Positions 22,831 to 22,987 of a stretch of DNA of 22,987 nt are shown piece after piece. The position numbers and the translations under genes are program-made. How positions within the stretch are numbered: the stretch's first letter is position 1; every line of letters begins with the position of its first letter. The notes beneath the pieces were generated by a model. It did no database searches. It worked only from the letters and a program-made list of their open reading frames with translations, and was not told the DNA's origin. The stretch comes from JBAXGW01 sp037139195 (GTDB taxonomy: Bacteria > Bacteroidota > Bacteroidia > Bacteroidales > JAHJDW01), in NCBI GenBank assembly GCA_037139195.1, contig JBAXGW010000066.1, positions 1 to 22,987 of the forward strand. Direction: 5' to 3'.

Positions 22831-22987
22831 TAAGTATGCCAATTAATCGAATTTTAATGATATTTTAATATTATTCTAATATAAATATTGCCATATACAG
22901 CTTATCAATGATTATTAAAATCTATACATTTATATCAATACTTCGTTAAAAATTAATATAAATTACTGAAAATCAACAAAATAAGCA

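Larger units (their letters stand above)
22656..22987. other. Long AT-rich region upstream of the etf operon
   Basis: This 332-bp stretch has no convincing gene on either strand. It holds the etfB -7 box at 22698-22705, a nested inverted repeat at 22784-22830 and otherwise featureless AT-rich DNA to the window edge. Confidence 0.5.

Overview
The window is AT-rich DNA from a member of the Bacteroidota, probably a marine, sediment or gut Bacteroidales- or Flavobacteriales-like lineage. The evidence is TAnnTTTG (-7) promoters, type IX secretion (T9SS) C-terminal tails on secreted proteins, CarboxypepD_reg domains, a TonB_C protein, a PorE-like TPR/PD40 protein and an Rhs tip of Bacteroidota type. 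No rRNA, tRNA or CRISPR array was seen.

Bases 1-5210 are an accessory, decaying mobile region. It holds a tyrosine recombinase pseudogene, an Rpn-like PD-(D/E)XK nuclease, an orphan Rhs C-terminal tip with an overlapping small membrane protein (possible effector/immunity pair), a DDE (rve) transposase pseudogene and a REP-associated Y1 transposase (RAYT) with one in-frame stop. Two complete copies and one end fragment of a 225-229 bp non-coding element lie among them. It has short terminal inverted repeats, a strong central hairpin and 12-bp target duplications. One copy sits inside the rve transposase gene, and removing it with one duplication restores the reading frame across the first catalytic Asp. 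This element family is the most interesting structure in the window.

Bases 5324-13779 are mostly envelope and secreted proteins: a peptide-binding lipoprotein, a two-gene secreted operon (T9SS-tailed protein plus tail-fibre-like protein), a TonB_C protein coupled to a membrane metallophosphoesterase, a HAD phosphatase, a plug-only TonB-receptor-like protein and a CarboxypepD_reg/propeller-like protein. Bases 13914-18714 hold a PorE-like protein, a DEDDh exonuclease and an S41 peptidase pseudogene carrying a T9SS tail.

Bases 18951-22655 (minus strand) form an ordinary metabolic operon, etfB-etfA-acyl-CoA dehydrogenase, closed by a clear intrinsic terminator. The EtfB sequence resembles the subunits that pair with butyryl-CoA-type dehydrogenases, including electron-bifurcating ones. 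Three otherwise intact genes each carry a single in-frame stop (TAG, TAA and TGA respectively), so pseudogene formation or sequence errors should be checked.
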